Program-made: the position numbers and the translations under genes
Shown here: in pieces, positions 23,162-31,259 of the stretch
How positions within the stretch are numbered: the stretch's first letter is position 1
Layout: every line of letters begins with the position of its first letter
Notes under the pieces: generated by a model
What the model was told of the DNA's origin: nothing
What the model saw: the letters and a program-made list of their open reading frames with translations, nothing else
Database searches by the model: none
Source of the DNA: Halanaerobium salsuginis
GTDB taxonomy: Bacteria; Bacillota; Halanaerobiia; Halanaerobiales; Halanaerobiaceae
DNA length: 64,000 bases
Direction: 5' to 3'
NCBI RefSeq assembly: GCF_900114545.1
Contig: NZ_FOTI01000004.1
Span: 60,374-124,373, forward strand

Positions 23162-23902
23162 ATGAAATTTAAACAAGGTTTAATTTTAATTCTTTTGGTA
23201 ATGACAGTTTTTGGAGTGACAGCAGGTGTTCTGGCCCAGAGCTATGTAGTGGGAACCAATGCCAGTTTTCCTCCCTTTGAGTATGTAGAAAACGGTGAAA
23301 TTACTGGTTTTGATATTGATTTAATGAAGGAGATTGCAGCTTTAAAAGGATTTGAAGTTGAAGTTAGAGATATTAGTTTTGATTCTTTAATTCCTGGTTT
23401 AGCTTCTGGCAGTCTTGATATTGTTGCTGCAGGAATGACAATTACTGCTGATCGAGAAAAAGTAGTTGACTTTTCTGATCCCTATTATTCAGCTAATCAG
23501 TCTGTATTAGTTCATCAGGATTCTGATAATAATTTAACTGTTTTATATGGTAATCATGATATTGGTGTACAGACTGGTACTACTGGTGATACCTGGGTGA
23601 GAGATAACTTAGTTGAACCAGAAGTTATGACAGGTGAATTAAGAAATTATGATTCTTATGTTTTTGTAATTAGAGATCTGGCTAACCAGAACATAGCTGC
23701 AGCTGTACTTGATAAACCAGTTGCTGAAACCTATAGCAAAAATAATCCAGTTAAAGTTGTAGCAGAAATAATTACTGGTGAGGAATATGGGATTGCAGTT
23801 CAAAAAGGAAATCAGGAACTGCTCACTCAAATTAATGAAGGTCTGGCTGAGTTAAAAGCAAACGGTACAATTGATAAATTAATTGAAAAATATTTTGACT
23901 AA
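23162..23902 (+). CDS. Polar amino-acid ABC transporter, periplasmic binding protein
   Basis: A 246-residue family 3 solute-binding protein. Residues 1-25 form a signal peptide ending VLAQ; there is no lipobox cysteine, so it is probably free in the periplasm of a diderm cell. Seen: VGTNASFPPFEYVENGEITGFDIDLMKEIA, DIVAAGMTITADREKVVDFSDPYY and the ligand-binding IGVQTGTTGD segment. The charged residues of the binding site suggest a polar or basic amino acid, but the ligand cannot be fixed. It is followed by a terminator-like hairpin (23914-23990) and then by permease and ATPase genes. Confidence 0.92.
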   Translation: MKFKQGLILILLVMTVFGVTAGVLAQSYVVGTNASFPPFEYVENGEITGFDIDLMKEIAALKGFEVEVRDISFDSLIPGLASGSLDIVAAGMTITADREKVVDFSDPYYSANQSVLVHQDSDNNLTVLYGNHDIGVQTGTTGDTWVRDNLVEPEVMTGELRNYDSYVFVIRDLANQNIAAAVLDKPVAETYSKNNPVKVVAEIITGEEYGIAVQKGNQELLTQINEGLAELKANGTIDKLIEKYFD

Positions 23903-23913
23903 AGATTAGTAAT

Positions 23914-23990
23914 AACTTCCCCGGGCCAGCTAGATCAATTGCTCTTAGACTAAAGAGTATTTTGTACTGGCTGCATCAGGGGGAGTTTTT
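23914..23990 (+). terminator. Terminator/attenuator between binding protein and permease genes
   Basis: AACTTCCCC (23914-23922) pairs with GGGGGAGTT (23979-23987, one G-U), with an inner CCAG/CTGG helix, followed by TTTTG. It would let the binding protein be made in excess over the membrane parts. Confidence 0.7.
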
Positions 23991-24074
23991 GTTCATTTGA
24001 ATAAAAAAATTTATTCTTTTTAGTTAACTTAATTATATAAAATATATCTAAACAGATATTAGAAAGGACAGACT

Positions 24075-24761
24075 ATGGATAATTTAGATTTAATTCAACA
24101 GGCTCTGCCTTATCTATTAGAAGGTACTGTGGTGACTATAGAATTAACTTTCTGGAGCTTATTGATTGGAATTGTTATTGGTTTACCACTTGCTTTTGGA
24201 CAGGTTTATGGGAATAAAGCACTTAAATTTGTGATTGCAATTTATGAGAGGCTGGCCCGCAGTATACCACTTTTGGTGATGCTATTACTGTTAAATTATG
24301 GTTTGCCGCGATTAGGACTTAGAATCCCTGTTTTTCGAGCCGCTGTAATTGGGATTGGGCTGCGTAGTGCAGCTTATCAATCGCAAATTTATCGGGGTGC
24401 TATTCAGTCAGTAGGTGGGTCTCAGCTTAAAGCAGCTCTTTCACTGGGAATGAGTCGTTTTAAAGCATTTTTTTACATAATTGCTCCTCAGGCAATCAGA
24501 ATTGCTATTCCACCAGTGGCAAACGAATCAGCAATTGTTTTAAAAGATACTTCACTTGCTTTTACAATTGGAGTAGTCGAATTATTGCGCCAGGGTGAAT
24601 ACTATATTGCAACTTCAAATAAACCAATGGTTATTTACCTGACAGTCGCTTTTATTTACTTTGTGCTGACTACATTGGTTAATGGAGGACTTTCACTTTT
24701 TGAGCGGAAGTATCAGATACCTGGAATTGGAATTGAAGGAGGACATTCAGATGCCTACTAA
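24075..24761 (+). CDS. Polar amino-acid ABC transporter, permease
   Basis: A 228-residue HisM/GlnP-type inner-membrane subunit with about five hydrophobic segments (around 18-40, 60-82, 85-100, 150-165, 190-212). The EAA loop QSVGGSQLKAALSLGMSRFKAFFYIIAPQAIR (about 115-147), which binds the ATPase, is intact. It ends 11 nt inside the ATPase gene, showing translational coupling. A second, different permease lies after the ATPase, so the importer probably uses a heterodimeric channel. Confidence 0.92.
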   Translation: MDNLDLIQQALPYLLEGTVVTIELTFWSLLIGIVIGLPLAFGQVYGNKALKFVIAIYERLARSIPLLVMLLLLNYGLPRLGLRIPVFRAAVIGIGLRSAAYQSQIYRGAIQSVGGSQLKAALSLGMSRFKAFFYIIAPQAIRIAIPPVANESAIVLKDTSLAFTIGVVELLRQGEYYIATSNKPMVIYLTVAFIYFVLTTLVNGGLSLFERKYQIPGIGIEGGHSDAY

Positions 24762-25509
24762 ACACTTATTAAAAATTGAAGATCTACATCATAGTTTTGG
24801 CAGCAATCAAGTCCTGAAAGGAGTTTCTTTTTCACTTAATAAAGGAGAGACTAAGGTTATAGTTGGCCCCAGCGGAACAGGCAAAAGTACTATTTTAAAT
24901 AATATTATTCGCTTAGTTCCACCAGATCAAGGCAAAATTTATTTAGAAGATACTGAAATTACTGCAACTAAAAAAATCAATGAAGTTCGCCAGCAGATAG
25001 GTTTTGTTTTTCAGGATTTTGGCCTGTTTAACCATTTAACTGCTTTAGGAAATATTATGGTTGGCCTGACCAAAGTAAAAAAAATGACAAAACAAGCGGC
25101 AGCTGAACTTGCTTTAAATGAATTAGATAGAGTTGGTTTAAAAGAATTTTCAGACTCATATCCTTCTCAGCTTTCTGGAGGACAAAAACAGCGGGTTGGC
25201 ATCGCCCGGGCACTTGCTATGCAGCCTAAATTAATTTTATTTGATGAGCCAACATCTTCTTTAGACCCAGAGCTGACTGGAGAAGTTCTGAAAGTTATGC
25301 GTAATTTAGCCGAGGATGGTATGACTATGCTGGTAGTTACTCATGAGATGGGATTTGCTCGCAGTGTGGCTGATGAATTAATTTTTATGGAAGGCGGCCA
25401 TATTATTGAACAGGGTGATCCAGAGCAATTATTTACTGAGCCGGTTCACCAGCGGACCAGGGAATTTTTATTTCAGCTAACTGATCTTTATGGTGAGGGG
25501 GGCGCCTAA
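24751..25509 (+). CDS. Polar amino-acid ABC transporter, ATP-binding protein
   Basis: A 252-residue GlnQ/HisP-type ATPase with Walker A GPSGTGKST (about 39-47), Q-loop FVFQDFGLF, signature LSGGQKQRVGIARAL, Walker B LILFDEPTSSLDPE and the switch His of VVTHEMG. ATG 24751 is chosen, just after GAAGGAGG at 24735-24742; a longer frame from 24682 overlaps the permease gene deeply and has no ribosome binding site. Its stop codon overlaps the next start (TAATG). Confidence 0.95.
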   Translation: MPTKHLLKIEDLHHSFGSNQVLKGVSFSLNKGETKVIVGPSGTGKSTILNNIIRLVPPDQGKIYLEDTEITATKKINEVRQQIGFVFQDFGLFNHLTALGNIMVGLTKVKKMTKQAAAELALNELDRVGLKEFSDSYPSQLSGGQKQRVGIARALAMQPKLILFDEPTSSLDPELTGEVLKVMRNLAEDGMTMLVVTHEMGFARSVADELIFMEGGHIIEQGDPEQLFTEPVHQRTREFLFQLTDLYGEGGA

Positions 25510-26153
25510 TGGGACAGATTTTTTCGCAATATTATCCATTATTTTTACATGGCCTGGGAGTAACAATTTTTGTAACAATAATTTCCTGCTTTTCCGGCAC
25601 AGTCCTGGGAACCCTGCTTGCTTTAGGCAAAATTTATGGCAATAAATTCACTTCGCGTCTGGTAACTATTTTTATTGCTATTATTAGAGGTACTCCGCTT
25701 TTAGTGCAGCTTTTTATAATCTATTATGGTCTACCAGGTTATGGGATCAGATTAGATCCTATTTTGGCTGCTATTATAAGTTTTATTATTAATAGTGGTG
25801 CTTACCAGGCTGAATATTTACGGGGATCTATTCAATCAATCAGTGCCAATCAATTAAAAGCGGCACTTTCCATTGGGATGACTAGATGGCAGGGGATTAT
25901 CCATATTATTTTACCCCAGGCCTTACGCAGGGTTATTCCTGCCTGGACTAATGAATTTATATATATGATAAAATATTCTTCGCTGGCTTATGTAATTGGA
26001 GCCCGGGAGTTAATGACAGAAGGAAAATTATTAGCCAGCCGCAACTATCAGTTCTTTAATGTTTATTTAGTTATTGCAGTTATTTATTTACTGGTAATTG
26101 TTATTTTTGTTTATTTATTTAGACAGCTGGAAAAGAAAGTAACTATTCCTTAA
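25509..26153 (+). CDS. Polar amino-acid ABC transporter, second permease
   Basis: A 214-residue HisQ/HisM-type permease with about five membrane segments and the EAA loop QSISANQLKAALSIGMTRWQGIIHIILPQALRRVIPAW. It resembles the first permease at 24075 but is clearly distinct. Its start codon overlaps the ATPase stop codon, completing a four-gene importer: binding protein, permease, ATPase, permease. A weak terminator (AAGCC/GGCTT, about 26174-26201) follows. Confidence 0.92.
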   Translation: MGQIFSQYYPLFLHGLGVTIFVTIISCFSGTVLGTLLALGKIYGNKFTSRLVTIFIAIIRGTPLLVQLFIIYYGLPGYGIRLDPILAAIISFIINSGAYQAEYLRGSIQSISANQLKAALSIGMTRWQGIIHIILPQALRRVIPAWTNEFIYMIKYSSLAYVIGARELMTEGKLLASRNYQFFNVYLVIAVIYLLVIVIFVYLFRQLEKKVTIP

Positions 26154-26202
26154 ATTTTTTAATTTAAAGCCGGTGTCTCTTTTTCAGGGCTTATTTTTAG
26201 TC

Positions 26203-26231
26203 TTGTATTTTAAAATCTTGAGTGCTATAAT
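26203..26231 (+). promoter_or_regulatory. Sigma-A-type promoter
   Basis: TTGTAT (26203-26208), 17-bp spacer, TATAAT (26226-26231), 80 nt before the octapeptide-repeat gene. Confidence 0.7.
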
Positions 26232-26313
26232 TAAACTATAGGAAATAATTGTAAGTTATTTCTACTATTAAAGCTAATTTATGGAAACGATTAAGAGCAA
26301 GGTGGTGAATAGT

Positions 26314-26751
26314 TTGGATCAGGAATTTCTTGCTGCGATTCGAGAAATGATTGTTACCGAGACTAAAAAAATAGTTCAACAAGAAACGCGTAAAATAGTT
26401 AAGGAAGAAACGCGTAAGATAGTTCAACAAGAGACACGTAAAATAGTTCAACAAGAGACACGTAAAATAGTTCAACAAGAAACGCGTAAAATAGTTCAAC
26501 AAGAGACACGTAAGATAGTTAAGGAAGAAACTGCTAAAATCAGCGCTCAAGTGGAAGAAAATACCAGAATTTTGAGAGCTCTAGAAGCGAATAAAGATAT
26601 TCAAAATGCTAAAATGGATCGGATGGAACATGACCTTGCTGAATTGCGGGGCAATAATAAAAAGATTAAAAACCTGGAAGATAAATATATTCATCACAGT
26701 CATCGGATAGTAATTGATACTAGTGAAGCAATAGAAAGAGTTGTAAGTTAA
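26314..26751 (+). CDS. Octapeptide-repeat coiled-coil protein
   Basis: A 145-residue protein with a TTG start 8 nt after AAGGTGG; the ATG at 26281 has no ribosome binding site. Residues about 19-75 consist of seven copies of an eight-residue unit, KIVQQETR or KIVKEETR, followed by a coiled-coil region (ISAQVEENTRILRALEANKD..KMDRMEHDLAELRG) and a C-terminal IVIDTSEAIERVVS. It resembles small Firmicutes proteins of unknown function that start with 'MDQEFL' and consist of coiled coils. The DNA repeats are nearly identical, so copy number can change by slippage without shifting the frame. Confidence 0.8.
   Translation: MDQEFLAAIREMIVTETKKIVQQETRKIVKEETRKIVQQETRKIVQQETRKIVQQETRKIVQQETRKIVKEETAKISAQVEENTRILRALEANKDIQNAKMDRMEHDLAELRGNNKKIKNLEDKYIHHSHRIVIDTSEAIERVVS
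26365..26535. repeat. 24-bp tandem repeats, about seven copies, in frame
   Basis: The unit encoding KIVQQETR (with variants KIVKEETR) repeats head to tail; copies differ only at a few third-codon or AA/CA positions. Because 24 is a multiple of three, gain or loss of copies lengthens or shortens the protein by eight residues. Confidence 0.9.
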
Positions 26752-26764
26752 ATAGATTTGCCAG

Positions 26765-26794
26765 GGCAGTTTCCGTCTGGAAACTGCCTTTTAT
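26765..26794 (+). terminator. Terminator of the repeat-protein gene
   Basis: GGCAGTTTCC (26765-26774), loop GTCT, GGAAACTGCC (26779-26788), then TTTTATT. Confidence 0.92.
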
Positions 26795-26887
26795 TACATT
26801 TTTGAGGAGTTTAGATAATCATATTTTAACTAATTTTGAGCCGAGAATAATTATAATTTAGCGGTAAGAAGAGAAAGGAGTATAAAA

Positions 26888-27427
26888 ATGAAAATCTATA
26901 CTAAAAGTGGAGATAAGGGTCAGACTAGTCTTTATGATCAAACAAGAGTTGCTAAAGACTCATTAAGAGTTGAGAGCTATGGTACAGTTGATGAACTTAA
27001 CTCAGCACTTGGCTTTGCTAAAAACTTTATTACTGAACCAGAAATTGTTAATAGTATCAGGCAGGTTCAGCGTCAATTATTTAATGTAGCTGGTCTGCTG
27101 GCAACACCTGACTGGCAGGATTTTCCTGAACAAATTACTGCTGCTGAAATTGAAGAACTAGAGTTAAAAATTGATCATTATCTGGAGCAGATGAATAAAA
27201 AAGAAAAGTCAATGTTTGTAATTCCGGGTAGTTCTAAAGCAAGTGGAGCTTTGCACATGGCGCGTACAATTTGCCGGCGGGCAGAAAGAAGGATTACCGC
27301 TCTGGCCCGAGAAGAGGAAATTAGTGAGTTAGTTTTAAAATATATTAACCGTCTTTCAGATTTGATTTATACTCTAGCGCGTTTTCTGGAAGCTGAGCTG
27401 GATTATGTAGAATTTAAAAAGGGGTAA
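26888..27427 (+). CDS. PduO-type ATP:cob(I)alamin adenosyltransferase
   Basis: A 179-residue enzyme that transfers adenosyl from ATP to cob(I)alamin to form coenzyme B12. Seen: the P-loop-like YTKSGDKGQTSLYD (about 4-17), RVESYGTVDELNSALGFA (about 27-44) and the ATP-binding ARTICRRAERR near 125-137, all diagnostic for the family. Length is normal. No B12-dependent enzyme lies in this window. AAAGGAG precedes the ATG. The gene downstream begins 4 nt after its stop codon. Confidence 0.93.
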   Translation: MKIYTKSGDKGQTSLYDQTRVAKDSLRVESYGTVDELNSALGFAKNFITEPEIVNSIRQVQRQLFNVAGLLATPDWQDFPEQITAAEIEELELKIDHYLEQMNKKEKSMFVIPGSSKASGALHMARTICRRAERRITALAREEEISELVLKYINRLSDLIYTLARFLEAELDYVEFKKG

Positions 27428-27431
27428 TTAG

Positions 27432-27869
27432 ATGCGAATTTTAGTTGATGGAGATGGTTGCCCTGTACTTGAAATTACCAGCCAAGTTGCCGCAGAATTT
27501 AGTCTTGAACTACTTGTTTATACTGATCTTAATCACCGGCATCAGCTAAGCTATGGTAAGTTAATTATAGTTGATCAGGGTTTTCAGTCAGTTGACATGA
27601 TTTTATATAATAATTTAAAAGCAGGTGATTTAGTAATTACTGGTGATTATGGACTGGCAGCACTTGCTCTGGGGGCAAAAGCAAGGGTGCTTAGCTTTTC
27701 TGGACGAGAATTTAATAATCGAAATATTGATAATCTATTGGCCAGACGTCATTTGCAGCGCCAGCAGCGTAAAAAAACTGGCCGTCATACCAGTCATCAT
27801 AAACGTACTTCAGCAGATGATTTAAGGTTTAAACAGTCTTTGCTGGAGATTATCCGGGAGATTGATTAA
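27432..27869 (+). CDS. YaiI/YqxD (DUF188) family protein
   Basis: A 145-residue protein of the YaiI/YqxD family, which has a PIN-like nuclease fold but no established function. Seen: the start MRILVDGDGCPV, DQGFQSVDMILYNNLKAGDLVITGDYGLAALALGAKARVLSFSGREF and the C-terminal basic RQQRKKTGRHTSHHKRTSADD. Acidic residues in VDGDG, VD and GDYG are in the positions expected for a PIN-like metal site. It is closely spaced in an operon with the adenosyltransferase and the MFS gene. Confidence 0.9.
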   Translation: MRILVDGDGCPVLEITSQVAAEFSLELLVYTDLNHRHQLSYGKLIIVDQGFQSVDMILYNNLKAGDLVITGDYGLAALALGAKARVLSFSGREFNNRNIDNLLARRHLQRQQRKKTGRHTSHHKRTSADDLRFKQSLLEIIREID

Positions 27870-27895
27870 ACTAAGTTTTGCTAAGGAGGATACTG

Positions 27896-29158
27896 ATGCA
27901 AGCAGAAAAAAAGACTATTTATGCCTGGGCTGCTTACGATTGGGCTAACTCAGCTTTTGCTACTGTGATTTTAGCTACAGTATTACCAATCTTTTATCGT
28001 GATGTAGCTGGAGTTAATTTACCCGGTAATCTAGCTACTTCTTATTGGGGATATACTCAAACGATCGCAATGCTAATTATTGCTCTTCTTTCGCCTCTCC
28101 TTGGAGCAGCAGCAGATTATTCAGGTGCTAAAAAAAAGTTTTTAAAGACTTTTGTTATTTTAGGAGTTACTGGTACTGCATTATTATTTTTTGTTGGTTC
28201 AGGAAATTATTTAATAGCTTCCTGTTTTTTTATTTTGGCTAATCTCGGTTTTGCTGGTGGTAATATTTTTTACGATAGTTTTTTACCGGAAATTAGTAAG
28301 TCTGTTTCGATTGATCATGTTTCTAGTCTTGGCTATGCAGCCGGTTATTTGGGAGGAGGTCTTTTATTAGCTGTTAATTTAATTTTGATTTCAAAACCAG
28401 CTTTATTCAAAATCTCTTCTTCAATTAGAGCTTCTCAAATTTCTTTTTTAACTGTTGCCATCTGGTGGCTACTTTTTTCATTACCAGCTTTTAAATATTT
28501 ACCAGAACCAGAACAGGATTTAAGTGACCTTTCGGTAGTTAAGTACTGGCAAATTGCTTTAAAGAGACTGCAATTTACCTGGACCAATCTGCATCAGTAT
28601 CAAGAATTATGGAAATTCCTCCTGGCTTTCTGGCTTTATAATGATGGAATTGGGACTATTATCAGAATGGCAACAATTTATGGAAGAGAAATTGGGATAG
28701 CACAATCAGATTTAATTGGTGCTCTGCTGCTGACGCAGTTTATAGCTTTTCCCTGTGCCTTGTTGTTCGCAAAGATTGCAGCTAAGATAACGGCCAAAAG
28801 AGGTATATATTTAGCTTTAATAATTTATATAATCGTTACCCTGTATGGCTATTTTCTTGATTCAGCTTTTGATTTCTGGCTGCTGGCAGCAGTAGTTGGC
28901 CTAGTCCAGGGAGGTGCTCAGGCTTTGAGTCGTTCCCTGTATGGCAGTATGATTCCAGCTGATAAGTCAGCAGAATTTTTTGGATTTTTTGGTGTTTCAA
29001 GTAAATTTGCTTCGTTATTAGGTCCAACAGTTTTTGCTTATACAGCTCAGTTAACCGGAGATAGTCGCTATGGAATTCTCTCTATAACTATTTTCTTTGT
29101 ACTGGGGATTATTTTGCTGAGCAGAGTTAATGTAGAAAAAGCGAGGGAGGAGTACTAA
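27896..29158 (+). CDS. MFS transporter, UMF1/Atg22-like family
   Basis: A 420-residue membrane protein with about twelve hydrophobic segments. The opening YAWAAYDWANSAFATVILATVLPIFY is the hallmark of the UMF1 family related to vacuolar Atg22 effluxers; substrates in bacteria are unknown. ATG 27896 is preferred, 8 nt after AAGGAGG; the frame back to 27878 overlaps that site. The next gene begins one base after its stop codon. Confidence 0.88.
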   Translation: MQAEKKTIYAWAAYDWANSAFATVILATVLPIFYRDVAGVNLPGNLATSYWGYTQTIAMLIIALLSPLLGAAADYSGAKKKFLKTFVILGVTGTALLFFVGSGNYLIASCFFILANLGFAGGNIFYDSFLPEISKSVSIDHVSSLGYAAGYLGGGLLLAVNLILISKPALFKISSSIRASQISFLTVAIWWLLFSLPAFKYLPEPEQDLSDLSVVKYWQIALKRLQFTWTNLHQYQELWKFLLAFWLYNDGIGTIIRMATIYGREIGIAQSDLIGALLLTQFIAFPCALLFAKIAAKITAKRGIYLALIIYIIVTLYGYFLDSAFDFWLLAAVVGLVQGGAQALSRSLYGSMIPADKSAEFFGFFGVSSKFASLLGPTVFAYTAQLTGDSRYGILSITIFFVLGIILLSRVNVEKAREEY

Positions 29159-29159
29159 A

Positions 29160-30062
29160 ATGCCAGATTTTTGGGCTCATATTATAGCGGGTGAAGAAGT
29201 AAAAAATAGATTAAAAGAAGATTTCATTCAGGAATTAATTAATAATAATTATCAGCTTTTTAATTTTGCTTGTCAGGGAGCAGATCCTTTCTTTTATTAT
29301 AAATTTTGGCCCTGGCAGCACAACAAAATAGGCTGGCAGCTAGCAGAGGATATTCATCAATTAGCTGGTCAAAAACTTTTTGCAGCACTGTTAACTGCTT
29401 ATAAAAAAGCTGATATTGTAGGAGCTCATAAATTAGACAGCAGCCAGTCTAAAAAATTAATTTATCTGTTAGGTTTTATTGTTCATTATACAATTGACCG
29501 AGAATGTCATCCTTATATTCTGGCTAATGGTGGACAAGGTAAGCAGCATAAATTAATTGAGTCGATGCTTGATGTTTATTTAATGAAAGAATACTGGCAG
29601 CAGCAAGCAGCTGAACTTAATCCGCTGCCCTATTATAAATTAACGGGAAAAGATCAGCAGGCCGCAATTTATTTTTATAAAATTATAATAGCAGATGCGC
29701 TGGTAAAATTTTCTGATCAATCCAGGTTAGAGAAATTACTTGCTGCAAGTTATCTTGCCTTAAAAAAGTATCATAAATTTTTTACTACAACTTCTACTGC
29801 TCAAATTTATTTATTAAAGACATTTAATTATATGCTACCACTTAATTTAGCTCAATATAATTATCAGCTGGCCGAAAAACAGCAGCAAAGTCTCTGGTCT
29901 GACAGCCAGTTTGCTGAACTTAACCAGCTTTATAAAAATGCTATTTTAAAGGCAGTCCACTTAGTTAACGTTACTCTTGTTTATCTGCAAGGATCAGAAT
30001 CTTTAAGCAATCTTTTACGTCAATATGGTAAACAGAATTTTCTGGGCCAGTTTGTAGAATAA
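29160..30062 (+). CDS. Zinc-dependent phospholipase C-like protein
   Basis: A 300-residue protein of the zinc-dependent phospholipase C family (PF00882 type). Seen: MPDFWAHIIAGEEV at the N-terminus, FACQGADPFFYYKFWPW, the metal-site segment LGFIVHYTIDRECHPYI (about 103-120) with its histidines and aspartate, and KQHKLIESMLDVYLM. There is no signal peptide, so it is probably cytoplasmic, unlike the secreted clostridial toxins; family members of this type are widespread and uncharacterised. Directly follows the MFS gene. Confidence 0.8.
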   Translation: MPDFWAHIIAGEEVKNRLKEDFIQELINNNYQLFNFACQGADPFFYYKFWPWQHNKIGWQLAEDIHQLAGQKLFAALLTAYKKADIVGAHKLDSSQSKKLIYLLGFIVHYTIDRECHPYILANGGQGKQHKLIESMLDVYLMKEYWQQQAAELNPLPYYKLTGKDQQAAIYFYKIIIADALVKFSDQSRLEKLLAASYLALKKYHKFFTTTSTAQIYLLKTFNYMLPLNLAQYNYQLAEKQQQSLWSDSQFAELNQLYKNAILKAVHLVNVTLVYLQGSESLSNLLRQYGKQNFLGQFVE

Positions 30063-30073
30063 CTGCTTATTCT

Positions 30074-30107
30074 AGCTATTTTAAACTGTTTTTAAAATAG
30101 CTTTTTA
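30074..30107. terminator. Bidirectional terminator between convergent genes
   Basis: AGCTATTTTAAA (30074-30085) pairs with TTTAAAATAGCT (30091-30102) around CTGTT, with T on one side and A on the other. It serves the rightward phospholipase-like gene and the leftward rhodanese gene. Confidence 0.8.
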
Positions 30108-30115
30108 GCTTTAAT

Positions 30116-31060
30116 TTAATTATTTTCTTCTGTACTAATAGGTAAATCACTACGAAAACTCCAGCCTGTCCAGCCAGCATCAGCTAATTTAAGATTGTTA
30201 TAGCCAGCATAACTTAGAGCCAGAAAAGTTAAGGCAGAATTATAGCTTTGATCAGCTAAAATAACAATTTTTTGGCCACTAGACCTAAGATTAGCCTGTT
30301 GAAAAAATGATTTAAGTTCTGAGCGTCGCTCAATTAGTTCACTAATTGAGAAGGGTATTTGTAAATTAATAGATCCAGGAAGATGTCCTTTTCTAACGGC
30401 AGCTTCCGACTCAATCTCACCAGAAAATTCAGCTGCTGGCCTTGCATCAATGATCAAATAGTCTTGATTGTCTAGATTTTCTGCTATAGTATCCAGACTG
30501 ATAAGCCATTTATTATTAACTGACTGGACTGTAAAATTCCCCTTTTCTATCTGGGGAGGAAGTTTATTGTTATCATAGCCTGCCTGCTGCCAACTCTGAT
30601 AACCGCCACTCAGAATCTGAACCTGTTTTTTCCCGTAAAAATTAAATAACCACCAGAGTCGTGCTGCTAAGGCACTGCTTTCTTGATCAGCATAAATAAT
30701 GATTCGCGAATCATTATTTATGCCTTTTGCCTGCATCAGATTGCTAAAAAACTCTGCTTCAGGCATTAGTCCTGCTACCCAGCCATCTGGATTGCGCAAG
30801 TTTTCGGGCTGAATATGCACAGCATTTGGCAGATGACCAAATAAATAACTCAAACTGCTGCGCAGATCAATAATTTTTAAATTTTTATTTTTTTCTTGTA
30901 GTGCAGCTGTTTTTTTAGCTGTAATAAAATAATTTTGAGATTCAGCTTGTGCCAGTACGGAATCTGATAGATAAAAGCTATTGAATAAAATTAGACTGAA
31001 GCTCAAAAAAATTAAAATTAAATAATTATTTAATGATAAAGCTTGTCTTATTTTGGGCAT
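30116..31060 (-). CDS. Exported double-rhodanese protein without catalytic cysteine
   Basis: A 314-residue protein with an N-terminal signal sequence or anchor (hydrophobic about 14-36, ending VLAQA) and two rhodanese domains (about 45-165 and 180-310). Rhodanese features are plain: IIDLRSSLSYLFGHLPNAVHI, LSGGYQSWQQAGY, LIIDARPAAEFSG and KGHLPGSINLQIPF. The active-site loop should carry Cys, but domain 1 has IIYADQESSALAARL and domain 2 VILADQSYNSALTF; the protein has no cysteine at all. It cannot be a thiosulfate sulfurtransferase and may bind a ligand or partner. AAAGGAG precedes the ATG by 11 nt. Confidence 0.88.
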   Translation of the reverse strand: MPKIRQALSLNNYLILIFLSFSLILFNSFYLSDSVLAQAESQNYFITAKKTAALQEKNKNLKIIDLRSSLSYLFGHLPNAVHIQPENLRNPDGWVAGLMPEAEFFSNLMQAKGINNDSRIIIYADQESSALAARLWWLFNFYGKKQVQILSGGYQSWQQAGYDNNKLPPQIEKGNFTVQSVNNKWLISLDTIAENLDNQDYLIIDARPAAEFSGEIESEAAVRKGHLPGSINLQIPFSISELIERRSELKSFFQQANLRSSGQKIVILADQSYNSALTFLALSYAGYNNLKLADAGWTGWSFRSDLPISTEENN

Positions 31061-31259
31061 AAGTAAGATTCTCCTTTCAAAACTAGGCTAGTTATAATTA
31101 TTATACAGGTATATTAAGATTAAATCACTATTTATGTTTTATTTTTTTAATTTTTATTTAAAATTCCGTCTTAAATAGCCTCAAAAGCAGGAATTTTTCT
31201 TTTTTTGTTGAAAATAATTTTAAGAGATTAAAAATATATTTAACTGCTAGGGTGATAAA

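Noticed and set aside
26365..26535. Tandem repeats as a CRISPR array
   Set aside because: Units are 24 bp, head to tail without spacers, and in frame in a protein-coding gene.
26236..26550. Minus-strand frame of 104 codons with Leu/Asn/Tyr-Phe repeats
   Set aside because: It is the antisense shadow of the octapeptide repeats and has no ribosome binding site.
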